DNA of 64,000 nt from NCBI RefSeq assembly GCF_002995785.1, contig NZ_PVXO01000036.1, forward strand, positions 59,566 through 123,565, in the 5' to 3' direction. The DNA is from Clostridium liquoris (GTDB taxonomy: Bacteria > Bacillota > Clostridia > Clostridiales > Clostridiaceae). Below the pieces are notes generated by a model. The model searched no databases. It saw nothing but the letters and a program-made list of their open reading frames with translations, and was not told where the DNA came from. Shown in pieces: positions 16,992-26,290 of the stretch (the first letter of the stretch is position 1; every line of letters begins with the position of its first letter). Made by a program: the position numbers and the translations under genes.

Positions 16992-17576
16992 ATGATGGAG
17001 AGTTTAAAAGCCTGGGTAATAAATATATCCTCAGTGGTATTATTTATTACCGCGGTAGAAATGATACTTCCAGATAATAGCTTAAAAAAATATTCTAAAT
17101 TTGTTCTTGGATTAATACTTATATCTGTACTTATAAATCCTGTGATAAAAATATTTGATAAAAAATTTGATATTAATGTATATAGTAATAATATTTCTAA
17201 AGCCATGGATGAAGAAGAATATAAAAATAATATACAAGAATATAAAGATAAAGCTCTGAAAAATACTATAAATACCTTTCAAGCAAATCTTGAAGGCATA
17301 ATAGAAGAAAAGATTAAAGAAAATTTTTCCGATGTAAATCCTAAGATTAATGTAAAGGCAGAGTTTGATAGCAAAGAAAATAAATTTAATATAAAGAGCA
17401 TAGATATAGGAATAAAAGATAAAAAAGTTCAGAAGGTTAAAAAAGTGCAGGTAAACATCAGTGGAAAAGAAAAGGAGGATAAAGTCCTAAAGGATCAGTT
17501 ATCTATTGATATAAAAGAATATTTAAGCAAGGAACTAAAGGTCCCTAAAAATATAATAACAATTTATAAGATATAA
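16992..17576 (+). CDS. spoIIIAF: Stage III sporulation protein AF
   Basis: A 194-aa protein with two N-terminal membrane helices (about 8-25 and 36-52) separated by LPDNSLKKYSKF. A charged coiled-coil-like extracytoplasmic part with a ring-building-type fold follows. It starts at one of two adjacent ATGs (16992/16995), five bases after spoIIIAE. Confidence 0.93.
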   Translation: MMESLKAWVINISSVVLFITAVEMILPDNSLKKYSKFVLGLILISVLINPVIKIFDKKFDINVYSNNISKAMDEEEYKNNIQEYKDKALKNTINTFQANLEGIIEEKIKENFSDVNPKINVKAEFDSKENKFNIKSIDIGIKDKKVQKVKKVQVNISGKEKEDKVLKDQLSIDIKEYLSKELKVPKNIITIYKI

Positions 17577-17589
17577 AAGGAGGTAAACC

Positions 17590-18207
17590 ATGGATTTTAA
17601 AAAGCTTTTAGAGAAACTTAAAAATGAAAAGGCCAAAAAGACCTTAAGCAACAAAACTACAGTGAACCTATTAATAATTTTTCTTATAGGAGTACTAATT
17701 TTAATAAGTGCAAGTTTTTTTAAAACTACAAGCAATACTGCAAAAGGGACTATTTCCCAGGACAATAGCGATGGTGCCCCTATGGAGGAAATAACCAAAA
17801 AGCCAGAGGATGAAAGTGAAAAGGAATTAAAATTTGAGTTAAAAAATATACTGCAACAAACAGATGGTGTAGGAAGAGTAGAGGTAATGATTTATTTTGC
17901 CAGTGGGGAAGAACAAGTTCCTGCACTAAATATCAATGATTCAACTAATGCTACAGAAGAAATAGATACTGAGGGTGGAAGAAGACAGACAACTCAAAAA
18001 AACAATGGTTCTACTGTGGTTATAACCAATGACGGAGACAAAAGTCAACCTTTAATAGTAAAGAAAAATAAACCAAAGGTAACAGGAGTGCTTGTAGTAG
18101 CTGAGGGAGCTGAAGATAAAGTTACAGAGTATAGGATAAGAAAAGCTGTAACAAACTTATTCGATATACCTGACAACCAGGTAAATGTTTATCCAATGAA
18201 AAAATAG
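17590..18207 (+). CDS. spoIIIAG: Stage III sporulation protein AG
   Basis: A 205-aa bitopic protein that forms a large ring in the intermembrane space of the engulfed forespore. It has a short basic N-terminus, one membrane helix (about 27-44) and a Ser/Asp-rich linker. The ring-building motif domain contains LKNILQQTDGVGRVEVMIYF and closes with VTNLFDIPDNQVNVYPM. An AGGAGG lies just before ATG 17590. Confidence 0.95.
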   Translation: MDFKKLLEKLKNEKAKKTLSNKTTVNLLIIFLIGVLILISASFFKTTSNTAKGTISQDNSDGAPMEEITKKPEDESEKELKFELKNILQQTDGVGRVEVMIYFASGEEQVPALNINDSTNATEEIDTEGGRRQTTQKNNGSTVVITNDGDKSQPLIVKKNKPKVTGVLVVAEGAEDKVTEYRIRKAVTNLFDIPDNQVNVYPMKK

Positions 18208-18265
18208 TATATATTTTGAAATTAAAGCATATAATTTTGTAGAAAGAAAGATAGGGGGAATTTTT

Positions 18266-18769
18266 ATGAATAAAAAACAAGCTGTTATTATTGTCACATT
18301 GCTAGCTCTTATAGTATGTATGGGTTTATTAGCTACAAGACTTAACAATCCGCTATATGTTCAAGGAGAAGGAGATAAAAGTGCCATTTCTTTAAAAAAT
18401 AATGACAACAAGAAAGCTACAAATACCTCAAATTATTTTGCAGAAGCAAAGATGGTAAGAGATAATAAAAATGCCCAAACATTGCAGAATTTAAAGAGCG
18501 TAATGGAGGATAAGAACATATCTCAGCAGCAAAGGGACAAGACGGCAGAAAAATATGCAGCTTTGGCTATGGCAGTAAATTATCAAAATAATATTGAATT
18601 AAATCTTCAAGCAAAAGGATATGAAGATGTAGTATGTACATTAAATGAAACTAAAGCTACGGTTATAGTAAAATCAAGCGAAAAATTAACGGACAAACAG
18701 CTTAAGGAAATACAAAGTGCAGTAATGAATGAAACAAAAATAAAGGAAGTAGAAGTTATACCTAAATAA
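18266..18769 (+). CDS. spoIIIAH: Stage III sporulation protein AH
   Basis: A 167-aa single-pass protein whose extracytoplasmic YscJ/FliF-like domain binds SpoIIQ across the septal space. It has an N-terminal helix (about 6-24) and a low-complexity linker. A helical segment with YFAEAKMVRDNKNAQTLQNL precedes the ring-building domain with KGYEDVVCTLNETKATVIV. It is the last gene of the operon, 58 bases after spoIIIAG. Confidence 0.95.
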   Translation: MNKKQAVIIVTLLALIVCMGLLATRLNNPLYVQGEGDKSAISLKNNDNKKATNTSNYFAEAKMVRDNKNAQTLQNLKSVMEDKNISQQQRDKTAEKYAALAMAVNYQNNIELNLQAKGYEDVVCTLNETKATVIVKSSEKLTDKQLKEIQSAVMNETKIKEVEVIPK

Positions 18770-18775
18770 TAATAT

Positions 18776-18804
18776 TTGTAAAAGCAATATGTATTTGATA
18801 TAAT
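18776..18804 (+). promoter_or_regulatory. Sigma-A-type promoter for the Asp23 gene
   Basis: TTGTAA (18776-18781), a 17-base spacer and a perfect TATAAT (18799-18804). It lies between spoIIIAH and the Asp23-family gene, about 70 bases before its start. It allows vegetative expression independent of spoIIIA. Confidence 0.6.
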
Positions 18805-18876
18805 ATACCTAAAGATAAACCTTTTATTAACGTAGAAGAATTACTAAGGTAGAATAGAAGCCAGGGGGTAGAGAAT

Positions 18877-19272
18877 ATGGAAGAAAATATAACTAATGAA
18901 ATGGATATGGGTGTAGTTAAAATATCTGATGAAGTAGTAGGCGTAATAGCAGGGCTTGCCACTACAGAGATTAAAGGAATAGTTGGTATGAGTGCTGGTC
19001 CTGTAGGTGGAATTACTCAGATATTAACAGGGAAAAAGAACTTATCAAAGGGAGTAAAGGTAACTGTTGGAGAGAATAGTGCTACTATAGATTTACATGT
19101 TGGTATGGAATATGGAGTAAGAATTCCAGATGTTGCTGTGAAAGTGCAAGATAATGTAAAGAAAGCAGTTGAATCTATGACCGGGCTTACTGTTTCAGCG
19201 GTAAATATACATGTACAAAATGTATTGATACCTAAATCTGAAGATAATAACATAGAAGAATTAGAAGAATAA
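18877..19272 (+). CDS. Asp23/Gls24 family envelope stress response protein
   Basis: A 131-aa soluble protein of the Asp23 (DUF322) family, close to YqhY of B. subtilis by size and position. Family features are IVGMSAGPVGGI and the C-terminal VSAVNIHVQNV segment. In B. subtilis yqhY lies next to acetyl-CoA carboxylase and nusB genes; here it also precedes nusB. Roles reported for the family concern envelope homeostasis. The exact function is uncertain. Confidence 0.9.
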   Translation: MEENITNEMDMGVVKISDEVVGVIAGLATTEIKGIVGMSAGPVGGITQILTGKKNLSKGVKVTVGENSATIDLHVGMEYGVRIPDVAVKVQDNVKKAVESMTGLTVSAVNIHVQNVLIPKSEDNNIEELEE

Positions 19273-19280
19273 AATTTATT

Positions 19281-19307
19281 CACCCTCTGTTTTCAGAGGG
19301 TGTTTCC
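19281..19307 (+). terminator. Intrinsic terminator after the Asp23 gene
   Basis: CACCCTCTG / CAGAGGGTG with a TTTT loop and a short T-run (TTTCC). It separates the Asp23 gene from the nusB operon. The nusB -35 element overlaps its end. Confidence 0.85.
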
Positions 19308-19331
19308 ATGTTATAAATAGTTTAGTATAAT
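19303..19331 (+). promoter_or_regulatory. Sigma-A-type promoter of the nusB-recN operon
   Basis: TTTCCA (19303-19308), exactly 17 bases, then TATAAT (19326-19331). It is placed directly after a terminator and 54 bases before nusB, so it is the likely first promoter of the long operon. Confidence 0.55.
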
Positions 19332-19384
19332 TATGAATAATATGACAATAATTTAAAATATAATAAATATCCAGGAGGAATAAC

Positions 19385-19843
19385 ATGAATAGGAAAAAAA
19401 CTAGAGAAGTGGCAATGAAATTACTATTTGAAATGATAATAAAAAAAGAAAACTATATGGATATAATAAATAACTTAAAAGAAATAAATAGTGAAGAAGA
19501 AACTGCAACAGAAATTATGGGAATTAAAAAAGAAAAAGACCCAGAAGATATGGATTTAGATGATATAGATATGAAATATGTGATCAGAATACTAAAGGGT
19601 ATACAGGAAAATGAAAAGTTAATCGATGGGAAAATAGAAAAATACCTTAGTAATTGGAAATTAAACAGAATTGCAAAGGTAGATTTAGCAATTTTAAGAT
19701 TATCTACCTATGAGATATTATTTGAAAATGAAATACCGAAAAATGTTTCTATAAATGAAGGAATAGAATTAGCTAAAAAGTACGGAGAAGATAAATCCCC
19801 AGCTTTTATAAACGCAGTACTAGATAACATAGCAAAAGAATAA
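19385..19843 (+). CDS. nusB: Transcription antitermination factor NusB
   Basis: Binds boxA RNA with ribosomal protein S10 in rRNA antitermination complexes. The 152-aa all-helical protein has an Arg/Lys-rich N-terminal RNA-binding segment (MNRKKTREVAMKLLFEM). The conserved helix motifs LRLSTYEILF, NVSINEGIELAKKYG and the C-terminal FINAVLDNI are also present. It is the first gene of an operon that extends through folD, xse, ispA, dxs and recN. AGGAGGA precedes ATG 19385. Confidence 0.95.
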   Translation: MNRKKTREVAMKLLFEMIIKKENYMDIINNLKEINSEEETATEIMGIKKEKDPEDMDLDDIDMKYVIRILKGIQENEKLIDGKIEKYLSNWKLNRIAKVDLAILRLSTYEILFENEIPKNVSINEGIELAKKYGEDKSPAFINAVLDNIAKE

Positions 19844-19863
19844 TAAGAGGAGTTGGAGCATAA

Positions 19864-20700
19864 ATGGGAGTACCTATTGATGGGAAAAAAGTAGCTATAA
19901 GCTATAAGGGAAAATTAAAGAAATTCATATATGATAGATCAGCAAATGGGCTAAGACCTCCTTGTATTGCTAGTATATTAATAGGTAACGATAAAGGATC
20001 GCTTTTTTATATAAGGAATCAAAGCAAGTTATGCAAAGAAGTTGGGGTAGAATTTAAAAGTATAGTTTTAGAGGAAAGTGTTCCGGAAAAAAGCATATTG
20101 GATACTATTGACAGATTAAACTTAGACTCTAATGTAGATGGAATAATACTTCAAATGCCATTGCCATCCTATTTAAATGAAGAAAAAATTATAAGTAAAA
20201 TAGATCATTTAAAAGATGTAGATGGTTTAACAGATATTAATGCGGGAAAATTTTATAAAGGTGAGAAGTGCTTCATACCTTGTACATCTCAAGGTATAAT
20301 AGAACTAATTAAGAGCACAGGTATAAAAATAGCTGGTAAAAATGCAGTGGTATTGGGAAGAAGCACTATTGTAGGAAAGCCAGTGGCTCAATTGCTGGTA
20401 AATGAGGATGCAACAGTAACCATTTGTCATTCAAAGACAAAAGATATAATTAAAATATGCAGAGAAGCAGATATATTGGTTTCTGCTATGGGAAAGCCAA
20501 GGTTTATAACTGAGGATTTTGTAAAAGAAGGAGCTGTTGTAATTGATGTAGGTTTTTCTGTACTAGATGGCAAAATGGTTGGAGATGTAGACTATGATGC
20601 TGTTTTACATAAAGTAAGTTTTATAACTCCAGTACCGGGCGGAGTTGGATCTATGACGCCTATAATGCTTATAAAAAATACATGTGAGGTATTGAAATAA
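19864..20700 (+). CDS. folD: Bifunctional methylenetetrahydrofolate dehydrogenase/cyclohydrolase
   Basis: Interconverts 5,10-methylene-, methenyl- and 10-formyl-tetrahydrofolate with NADP(H). The 278-aa length is typical. Visible motifs are [15 protein letters not shown] with the catalytic Lys region, the LQMPLPSYL segment, the nucleotide-binding [17 protein letters not shown] and the C-terminal [11 protein letters not shown]. The TAA stop overlaps the xseA ATG by one base (TAATG). Confidence 0.96.
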   Translation: MGVPIDGKKVAISYKGKLKKFIYDRSANGLRPPCIASILIGNDKGSLFYIRNQSKLCKEVGVEFKSIVLEESVPEKSILDTIDRLNLDSNVDGIILQMPLPSYLNEEKIISKIDHLKDVDGLTDINAGKFYKGEKCFIPCTSQGIIELIKSTGIKIAGKNAVVLGRSTIVGKPVAQLLVNEDATVTICHSKTKDIIKICREADILVSAMGKPRFITEDFVKEGAVVIDVGFSVLDGKMVGDVDYDAVLHKVSFITPVPGGVGSMTPIMLIKNTCEVLK

Positions 20701-21902
20701 TGTTTATTAAAACCCTAACGGTTTCAGATATAAATAATTACATAAAAAAAGTTATGGATAATGACTTTATTTTAAACAATGCTGGTGTTAAAGGGGAAAT
20801 TTCCAATTTCAAACTTCATTCTTCAGGACATATATATTTTTCCCTAAAGGATTCATTCAGCAAAATAAATTGTGTTATGTTTAAAAGCTATGCAAATAAA
20901 TTAAAGTTTATACCTGAAAATGGTATGAAGGTAATAGTAAAGGGAAGAGTATCCGTATATAGTAAAGAGGGAACTTATCAGCTTTACTGTGAAGAAATTG
21001 AGCCAGAAGGTTTAGGAGAACTGTACATAGCTTTTGAGAAATTAAAAAGCAAATTAGAAAAAGAAGGGCTATTTGACATTTCACATAAAAAGACTATACC
21101 TAGATATGCAAAAAAAGTAGGTATAATAACTTCACCTACTGGTGCAGCAATAAGGGATATAATAAATGTTACTAAAAGAAGAAATAAAAATTGTGAACTT
21201 TTAATATACCCAGCAGCAGTTCAAGGAATAGGAGCAAGTAGAGAAGTAATAAATGGCATAAAGGAATTTAATAAGAGAAATGATGTTGATGTTATTATAG
21301 TTGCAAGAGGGGGAGGTTCCATAGAGGAACTATGGGCCTTTAATGATGAGGAGCTAGCAAGAACTATTTATAATTCTAAAATACCAATTATAACTGGAGT
21401 TGGTCATGAAACTGACTATACTATAGTAGATTTTGTTTCCGATAGAAGAGCTCCAACTCCATCTGCAGCTGCAGAAATTGCTGTGTTTAATTTAGATGAA
21501 CTAGAAAATAAGATAGAAAATTTCAGAAAAAGTCTAAATTATTCTATGATAAAAGATCTAAAGGATAAATATAATAGGATTCATGTACTTAAAAGAACTT
21601 TAGACTTAAACAATCCAGGCAAAATAATAGTAAATGAATACAATAAAATAGATAGATTAAAGGAAATGTTAAATTATAAAGCCAAAAGGCAAATAGATAT
21701 AAGAAAAGAGAAACTTAGCAGTATAAGCTCTCTTTTAACTGCCAATAATCCTTTAAATATTTTAAATAAAGGCTATGCTGTAATACAGGATGAAAATAGC
21801 AATGTGGTTAGTGAGATTAGTAGATTAAGTGAATATGGAAATGTTAAAATTACATTAAAAGATGGAGAAGGTAAATTTCAGATAATGAAGAGTGAAGAAT
21901 GA
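20700..21902 (+). CDS. xseA: Exodeoxyribonuclease VII large subunit
   Basis: Catalytic subunit of the single-strand-specific exonuclease VII. It is 400 aa with an N-terminal OB-fold (about 1-100: [33 protein letters not shown]). The catalytic core includes [29 protein letters not shown] and [22 protein letters not shown] (shown in parts). A C-terminal coiled-coil region follows. It is translationally coupled to folD and followed by xseB. Confidence 0.96.
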   Translation: MFIKTLTVSDINNYIKKVMDNDFILNNAGVKGEISNFKLHSSGHIYFSLKDSFSKINCVMFKSYANKLKFIPENGMKVIVKGRVSVYSKEGTYQLYCEEIEPEGLGELYIAFEKLKSKLEKEGLFDISHKKTIPRYAKKVGIITSPTGAAIRDIINVTKRRNKNCELLIYPAAVQGIGASREVINGIKEFNKRNDVDVIIVARGGGSIEELWAFNDEELARTIYNSKIPIITGVGHETDYTIVDFVSDRRAPTPSAAAEIAVFNLDELENKIENFRKSLNYSMIKDLKDKYNRIHVLKRTLDLNNPGKIIVNEYNKIDRLKEMLNYKAKRQIDIRKEKLSSISSLLTANNPLNILNKGYAVIQDENSNVVSEISRLSEYGNVKITLKDGEGKFQIMKSEE

Positions 21903-21917
21903 AGAGAGGTGTTTACT

Positions 21918-22142
21918 ATGGCTAAGAAGACAGAAAACTATGAAAGTTTAATGGGAAGGCTAGAAGAAATAGTAAATGAAATGGATGGAGGAGAACTTTC
22001 TCTAGAAGAATCCATGAAAAAGTATGAAGATGGAATAAAGATTTCTAATAAGCTATATAAGATATTAAATCAAGCTGAAGGAAAGATAAAGATTTTAACA
22101 GAAGAGGGAGAAAAGGAATTTGACTCAGTAAACAAGGAATAA
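21918..22142 (+). CDS. xseB: Exodeoxyribonuclease VII small subunit
   Basis: A 74-aa helical partner of XseA. The family pattern ENYESLMGRLEEIVNEMDGG and LSLEESMKKYEDGI is clear. ATG 21918 lies 9 bases after AGAGAGG; a GTG at 21909 directly abuts that site and is unlikely to be used. It lies between xseA and ispA, the usual Firmicute order. Confidence 0.95.
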   Translation: MAKKTENYESLMGRLEEIVNEMDGGELSLEESMKKYEDGIKISNKLYKILNQAEGKIKILTEEGEKEFDSVNKE

Positions 22143-22201
22143 TTAATATTTATCCCATAAATATCTGTATCTTAATTATCCAATTAAAATGAGGTGATAC
22201 C

Positions 22202-23071
22202 ATGTGCATAGAAAAGTTAAAAAATGAAGTAGATCAATGGTTGTATGAATATTTTAATAATAAAGGCACCTATAACAAGAAATTATACGAAGCTATGGCT
22301 TATAGCGTAAACATAGGTGGAAAAAGAATAAGACCAATACTTATGCTACTTACATACAAAATGTATAATGAAGACTATAAGGATATACTTCCTGCAGCCG
22401 GTGCTTTAGAAATGATACATACTTATTCACTTATACATGATGATTTACCTGCTATGGATAATGATGATTTAAGAAGAGGAAATCCTACAAATCATAAGGT
22501 ATTTGGTGATGCTGCAGCTATCCTTGCGGGAGATGGTCTTTTAAATGAAGCCTTTAATATTTTATTTAGAGAGTCTCTAGAAAAAGGAGAAAAGTGGATA
22601 AAGGCAGGCTGTTTAATAGGTAACTCTTCTGGCGCTGATGGAATGATAGCTGGACAGATAGTAGATATTTTAGGAGAAAATAAGACTATGCAGGAAGATG
22701 AATTAGTTTATATGCATAGTAAAAAGACTGGTGAACTCATTAAAACAGCAATATTGTCGGGAGCAACTTTGGCAGGTGCAGAAGAAAAGGATTTAACATT
22801 ATTAAAGGAATTTGGAGAAAAATTAGGATTAGCTTTTCAGATAAAAGATGATATCTTAGATGTTGTAGGCGATGAATTAAAGCTAGGAAAGACGACAAAA
22901 AAGGATGAAATACAGAATAAAAGCACCTTTGTAAGTGTATATGGATTAGATAAATGTAATGATATGTGCTGTAAATTAACGGAGCAGTGCATAGAGCTTT
23001 TAAATAATATAGAAAGAGATAGCTCTAAATTGAAGGAATTAACTCTATTCCTACTAAAAAGAGATTATTAG
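22202..23071 (+). CDS. ispA: Polyprenyl synthetase, farnesyl/geranyl diphosphate synthase
   Basis: Condenses isopentenyl diphosphate with allylic diphosphates to make C15 (or C10-C20) precursors of undecaprenol and quinones. The 289-aa protein has the first aspartate-rich motif HDDLPAMDNDDLRRG (about 79-93), GGKRIRPIL (about 39-47) and the second Asp-rich motif QIKDDILDVVGD. ATG 22202 follows GAGGTGA. It is directly upstream of the OLE RNA locus, and dxs follows downstream, so isoprenoid genes flank the RNA. Confidence 0.95.
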   Translation: MCIEKLKNEVDQWLYEYFNNKGTYNKKLYEAMAYSVNIGGKRIRPILMLLTYKMYNEDYKDILPAAGALEMIHTYSLIHDDLPAMDNDDLRRGNPTNHKVFGDAAAILAGDGLLNEAFNILFRESLEKGEKWIKAGCLIGNSSGADGMIAGQIVDILGENKTMQEDELVYMHSKKTGELIKTAILSGATLAGAEEKDLTLLKEFGEKLGLAFQIKDDILDVVGDELKLGKTTKKDEIQNKSTFVSVYGLDKCNDMCCKLTEQCIELLNNIERDSSKLKELTLFLLKRDY

Positions 23072-23075
23072 CACA

Positions 23076-23104
23076 TTGACTTTATAAATTGCATATTGTA
23101 AAAT
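23076..23104 (+). promoter_or_regulatory. Sigma-A promoter upstream of OLE RNA
   Basis: TTGACT (23076-23081), a 17-base spacer and TAAAAT (23099-23104). Each hexamer matches the consensus at five of six positions. The predicted start is near 23111, about 95 bases before the first OLE helix. It would allow OLE RNA, oapA and dxs to be made independently of nusB. Confidence 0.65.
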
Positions 23105-23205
23105 TAAGAGATGTTGATGTAATAATTATACCTATTTTTGAATATATAATTTATATTTGATAGAATGTAAAATTTAAATAGATATGAAATTAAAAAAAAT
23201 TTAAT

Positions 23206-23792
23206 AAAAAGGTGGCGCAGTATTCTAGTCAGGTAAGTATTCTCTGAAGGCGGGGCTAAAAATCCGCCAAAGGGCATATCGATGAAGTTCTTTGTGCTGG
23301 CTTATGACGCCCAGTCATGGGCTGGTGCTGGGAGTAAGGAAGATGGGGCGGCCGCAATGGCATGCGACAACTGACCCTACTTTCGTGGAGACCATTGTTT
23401 GTGTTTTAGGTTAGTCGCCTATTGCACGAAAATGGATTAAACCTGTATCGTGGTGTAAGCTATGTACAGTGTAGCCTGCCTTGAGTGATATTGGGAGAGG
23501 TAATAACACCTTTTGGACTTTGGCCAAAAGTTTAGAGGCTTTGCTTACTGAAACCTATATTGCAAAAGAGGCTAGGGGGGTACCTAACTGCTGAGGAAAT
23601 CTCCTAGACTGTTCCATTGGAAGTATTTTGAGGATTGCAGTGCGGACTAAGTGGCAATCCAGTCCTGCTTATGGTAACATAGCAGATAGGATATTAAAGG
23701 GAAACCGTCAAAATGGCGACATTTTGGTTATTCTATGGGAAATCCTACTGGACCTAAGCCGCAAGTTTTACTCAAATTGCTGCCACTTTTTT
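23206..23792 (+). ncRNA. OLE RNA (ornate, large, extremophilic RNA)
   Basis: A 587-base non-coding stretch, visibly richer in G+C than its surroundings and without a long reading frame, lies between ispA and oapA-dxs. The ends pair over the whole length: 23206-23217 with 23781-23792 (12 bp including two G-U). Internal helices seen include GGCGG/CCGCC (23249/23264), GCCCA/TGGGC (23309/23318), CTTTTGG/CCAAAAG (23510/23524) and GGATTGC/GCAATCC (23632/23654). Two hairpins carry GNRA loops (CTGCT..GTAA..AGCAG at 23665-23685; CAAAATG-GCGA-CATTTTG at 23709-23726). OLE RNAs are about 600 nt, lie in isoprenoid gene operons and precede oapA, exactly as here. In Halalkalibacterium they form membrane ribonucleoproteins and aid tolerance of cold, short-chain alcohols and magnesium stress. 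A covariance search was not possible. Confidence 0.9.
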
Positions 23793-23820
23793 CTATACAT
23801 ATTATAATGGAGGATTATTG

Positions 23821-24411
23821 TTGGATAATGGTTTAAAGGGAAACGGCAAGAATGCTAAAAAAAATGGAAATAAAGATAGTAAATTAAGAATTGATAAAAA
23901 GTGGATTATAACTATTATCTTATGGACAATATTAATATCTGGAAGTGTTAATCTTCTTTCTGATGTGCTACTAAGAAATGTAAATATATTAGTAGCTTTT
24001 ATTATATTAATTTTTATAATATTTGTTGGAATAATTTTTGATATAATAGGGGTGGCTGTGACAGCAGCTGATGAAACGCCCTTTCATGCTAAAGCAGCAA
24101 AAAAGATTCCTGGGGCGAAAATTGCAGTAAAACTTATAAGAAATGCAGATAAGGTTTCTAATTTTTGTAATGATGTAGTAGGAGATGTATCTGGAATTGT
24201 AAGTGGTACTGTAGGTGCTTCAATTGTAATTAAGGTTATCGCAGTTTTTAAAAATATTAATATTACAATAATAACAGCTCTTATTGGTGCTCTTATTGCA
24301 GCTGCAACAGTTGGAGGAAAGGCTTTAGGAAAAAGTTTTGCTATGAATCAAAGCGAAATGATTGTCGATAAGGTTTCAAGGATAATATACTTAATAAAAA
24401 AGGAAAGATGA
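23821..24411 (+). CDS. oapA: OLE-associated membrane protein OapA
   Basis: Predicted partner that binds OLE RNA and holds it at the membrane. The 196-aa protein starts with a lysine-rich tail (about 1-27). Membrane helices follow at about 30-50 and 55-80, and further hydrophobic helices in the second half (about 140-180). The central conserved-looking part has [19 protein letters not shown] and [20 protein letters not shown]. The start is TTG 23821, 7 bases after GGAGG (23809-23813); TTG 23818 is an alternative. The end overlaps or abuts dxs. Identification rests on its position directly after the RNA, its size and the several membrane helices. Confidence 0.85.
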   Translation: MDNGLKGNGKNAKKNGNKDSKLRIDKKWIITIILWTILISGSVNLLSDVLLRNVNILVAFIILIFIIFVGIIFDIIGVAVTAADETPFHAKAAKKIPGAKIAVKLIRNADKVSNFCNDVVGDVSGIVSGTVGASIVIKVIAVFKNINITIITALIGALIAAATVGGKALGKSFAMNQSEMIVDKVSRIIYLIKKER

Positions 24412-24413
24412 AT

Positions 24414-26276
24414 ATGGGCAGATTATTAGAAGACTACCAAGATATAAGTGAAATAAAGAATATGTCATTAGAAGAATTAGATATATTTTCTGAGGAAATA
24501 AGGAAGTTTTTAATAAATCATGTATCAAAAACAGGAGGACATTTAGCTTCAAACCTAGGAGTAGTGGAGCTGACCATAAGTCTTTATAATGTGTTTGACT
24601 TTAACGTTGATAAGCTAGTTTGGGATGTGGGACATCAAAGCTATGTACATAAGATACTTACAGGTAGAAAGGATAAATTTGATACTTTAAGAAAATTTGG
24701 AGGATTAAGTGGTTTTCCTAAAAAATGTGAAAGTAAATTTGATCACTTTCAAACAGGACACAGCAGTACTTCTATATCTGCTGCATTGGGAATGGCTAGG
24801 GCCAGAGACATAAAGAAAGAAAATTATGAAGTGGTAGCAGTTATAGGAGATGGAGCTTTAACTGGTGGTATGGCACTTGAAGCTTTAAATGATGTAGGAT
24901 ACAGAAAATCAAAGATGATTATAATATTAAATGATAATCAAATGTCTATTGGCAAAAATGTTGGAAGTCTATCTACATATTTAAGTAAAATAAGAGTAGA
25001 ACCTGGATATAATAAACTTAAACAGGATATAGATGCTGCTTTAAAAAAGATACCTAACATTGGGAAAGGTATGGCTAATACTTTGGAAAAAGTTAAAAAT
25101 GGAATAAAACAAATGGTAGTGCCAGGAATGCTTTTCGAAAACATGGGTATTAAATATTTAGGGCCTATTGATGGACATAATATAAAGCAATTGAGCAAAG
25201 TGTTGTCAAATGCTAAGGAAATAGATGGACCTGTGTTAATACATGTAGTAACAAAAAAAGGCAAAGGATATAAATATGCTGAAAAAAACCCTGGTAAATT
25301 TCATGGGATAGGACCTTTTGACTATATAAGCGGAGAAGTATGTGCAGGCAAATGTTTAACCTATTCACAGGCTTTTGGAGAAGCAATGATGAAAATTGCC
25401 TCCGAGGATAGCAGAGTAGTTGCTATTACAGCGGCCATGAGGGATGGCACGGGACTTCATGATTTTGCAGAGAAGTTTAAAAATAGATTTTTTGATGTAG
25501 GAATAGCTGAACAGCATGCAGTAACCATGGCAGCAGGTATGGCTACAGAAGGTTTAAAGCCTGTATTTGCAGTTTATTCTACTTTTCTTCAAAGAGCCTA
25601 TGATCAAATACTACATGATGTGTGTATACAAAACCTTCCTGTAGTTTTAGCTATAGACAGAGCGGGAATAGTTGGAGCAGATGGAGAAACCCATCAGGGC
25701 GTATTTGATTTATCCTATTTATCAAGTATGCCTAATATGACCATAATGGCACCTAAATCTGTTTCTGAATTAGAATATGCTTTACGATTTGCTATAGCTC
25801 AAAATTCACCTGTGGCCATAAGATATCCAAGAGGAGGAGATAATCCTAGTGTTAATTTAACTCCATTAAAGGAGTTCAAAATGGGGAAATGGGAGACACT
25901 ATATGATGAAGGTGAAATTACCTTACTAGCTGTAGGAAGAATGGTTCAACAGGCGGTACTAGTAAGAGAAAAACTTAGAAAATCTGGTATAAAAATTGGA
26001 GTAGTAAATGCTAATTTTGTAAAACCTTTAGATATTTCTTTATTAAAGCATTTGGTATACTGCGGTAAAAAAATAGTTACATTAGAGGACAATGTATTAC
26101 ATGGCGGTTTTGGTTCCATGGTTTTAGAGTACATAAATACTTTAAATAAAGAAACTAAAGTTATTAATCTAGGTTTCAAGGATGAATTTATTCCTCATGG
26201 AGGAGTAGATATACTATATAAAAATTATGGCTTAGATGTAGATGGTATAATACAAAATATTGTAAAACTGATATAG
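24414..26276 (+). CDS. dxs: 1-deoxy-D-xylulose-5-phosphate synthase
   Basis: Thiamine-diphosphate enzyme joining pyruvate and glyceraldehyde 3-phosphate, the first step of the non-mevalonate isoprenoid pathway. It is about 620 aa with [18 protein letters not shown], the TPP/Mg motif [24 protein letters not shown], and the C-terminal transketolase part with [15 protein letters not shown] and [15 protein letters not shown]. Two starts are possible: ATG 24408, overlapping the oapA stop, and ATG 24414, better spaced from AAGGAAA. With ispA it brackets the OLE RNA. Confidence 0.96.
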   Translation: MGRLLEDYQDISEIKNMSLEELDIFSEEIRKFLINHVSKTGGHLASNLGVVELTISLYNVFDFNVDKLVWDVGHQSYVHKILTGRKDKFDTLRKFGGLSGFPKKCESKFDHFQTGHSSTSISAALGMARARDIKKENYEVVAVIGDGALTGGMALEALNDVGYRKSKMIIILNDNQMSIGKNVGSLSTYLSKIRVEPGYNKLKQDIDAALKKIPNIGKGMANTLEKVKNGIKQMVVPGMLFENMGIKYLGPIDGHNIKQLSKVLSNAKEIDGPVLIHVVTKKGKGYKYAEKNPGKFHGIGPFDYISGEVCAGKCLTYSQAFGEAMMKIASEDSRVVAITAAMRDGTGLHDFAEKFKNRFFDVGIAEQHAVTMAAGMATEGLKPVFAVYSTFLQRAYDQILHDVCIQNLPVVLAIDRAGIVGADGETHQGVFDLSYLSSMPNMTIMAPKSVSELEYALRFAIAQNSPVAIRYPRGGDNPSVNLTPLKEFKMGKWETLYDEGEITLLAVGRMVQQAVLVREKLRKSGIKIGVVNANFVKPLDISLLKHLVYCGKKIVTLEDNVLHGGFGSMVLEYINTLNKETKVINLGFKDEFIPHGGVDILYKNYGLDVDGIIQNIVKLI

Positions 26277-26290
26277 AAAAGGAGTTAGAA

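Noticed and set aside
23206..23792. Riboswitch, group I/II intron or degenerate protein gene as explanation for the GC-rich stretch
   Set aside because: No known riboswitch core was recognised, the region has no reverse-transcriptase or intron-end signals, and stops occur in all frames. Size, pairing and neighbours fit OLE RNA better.
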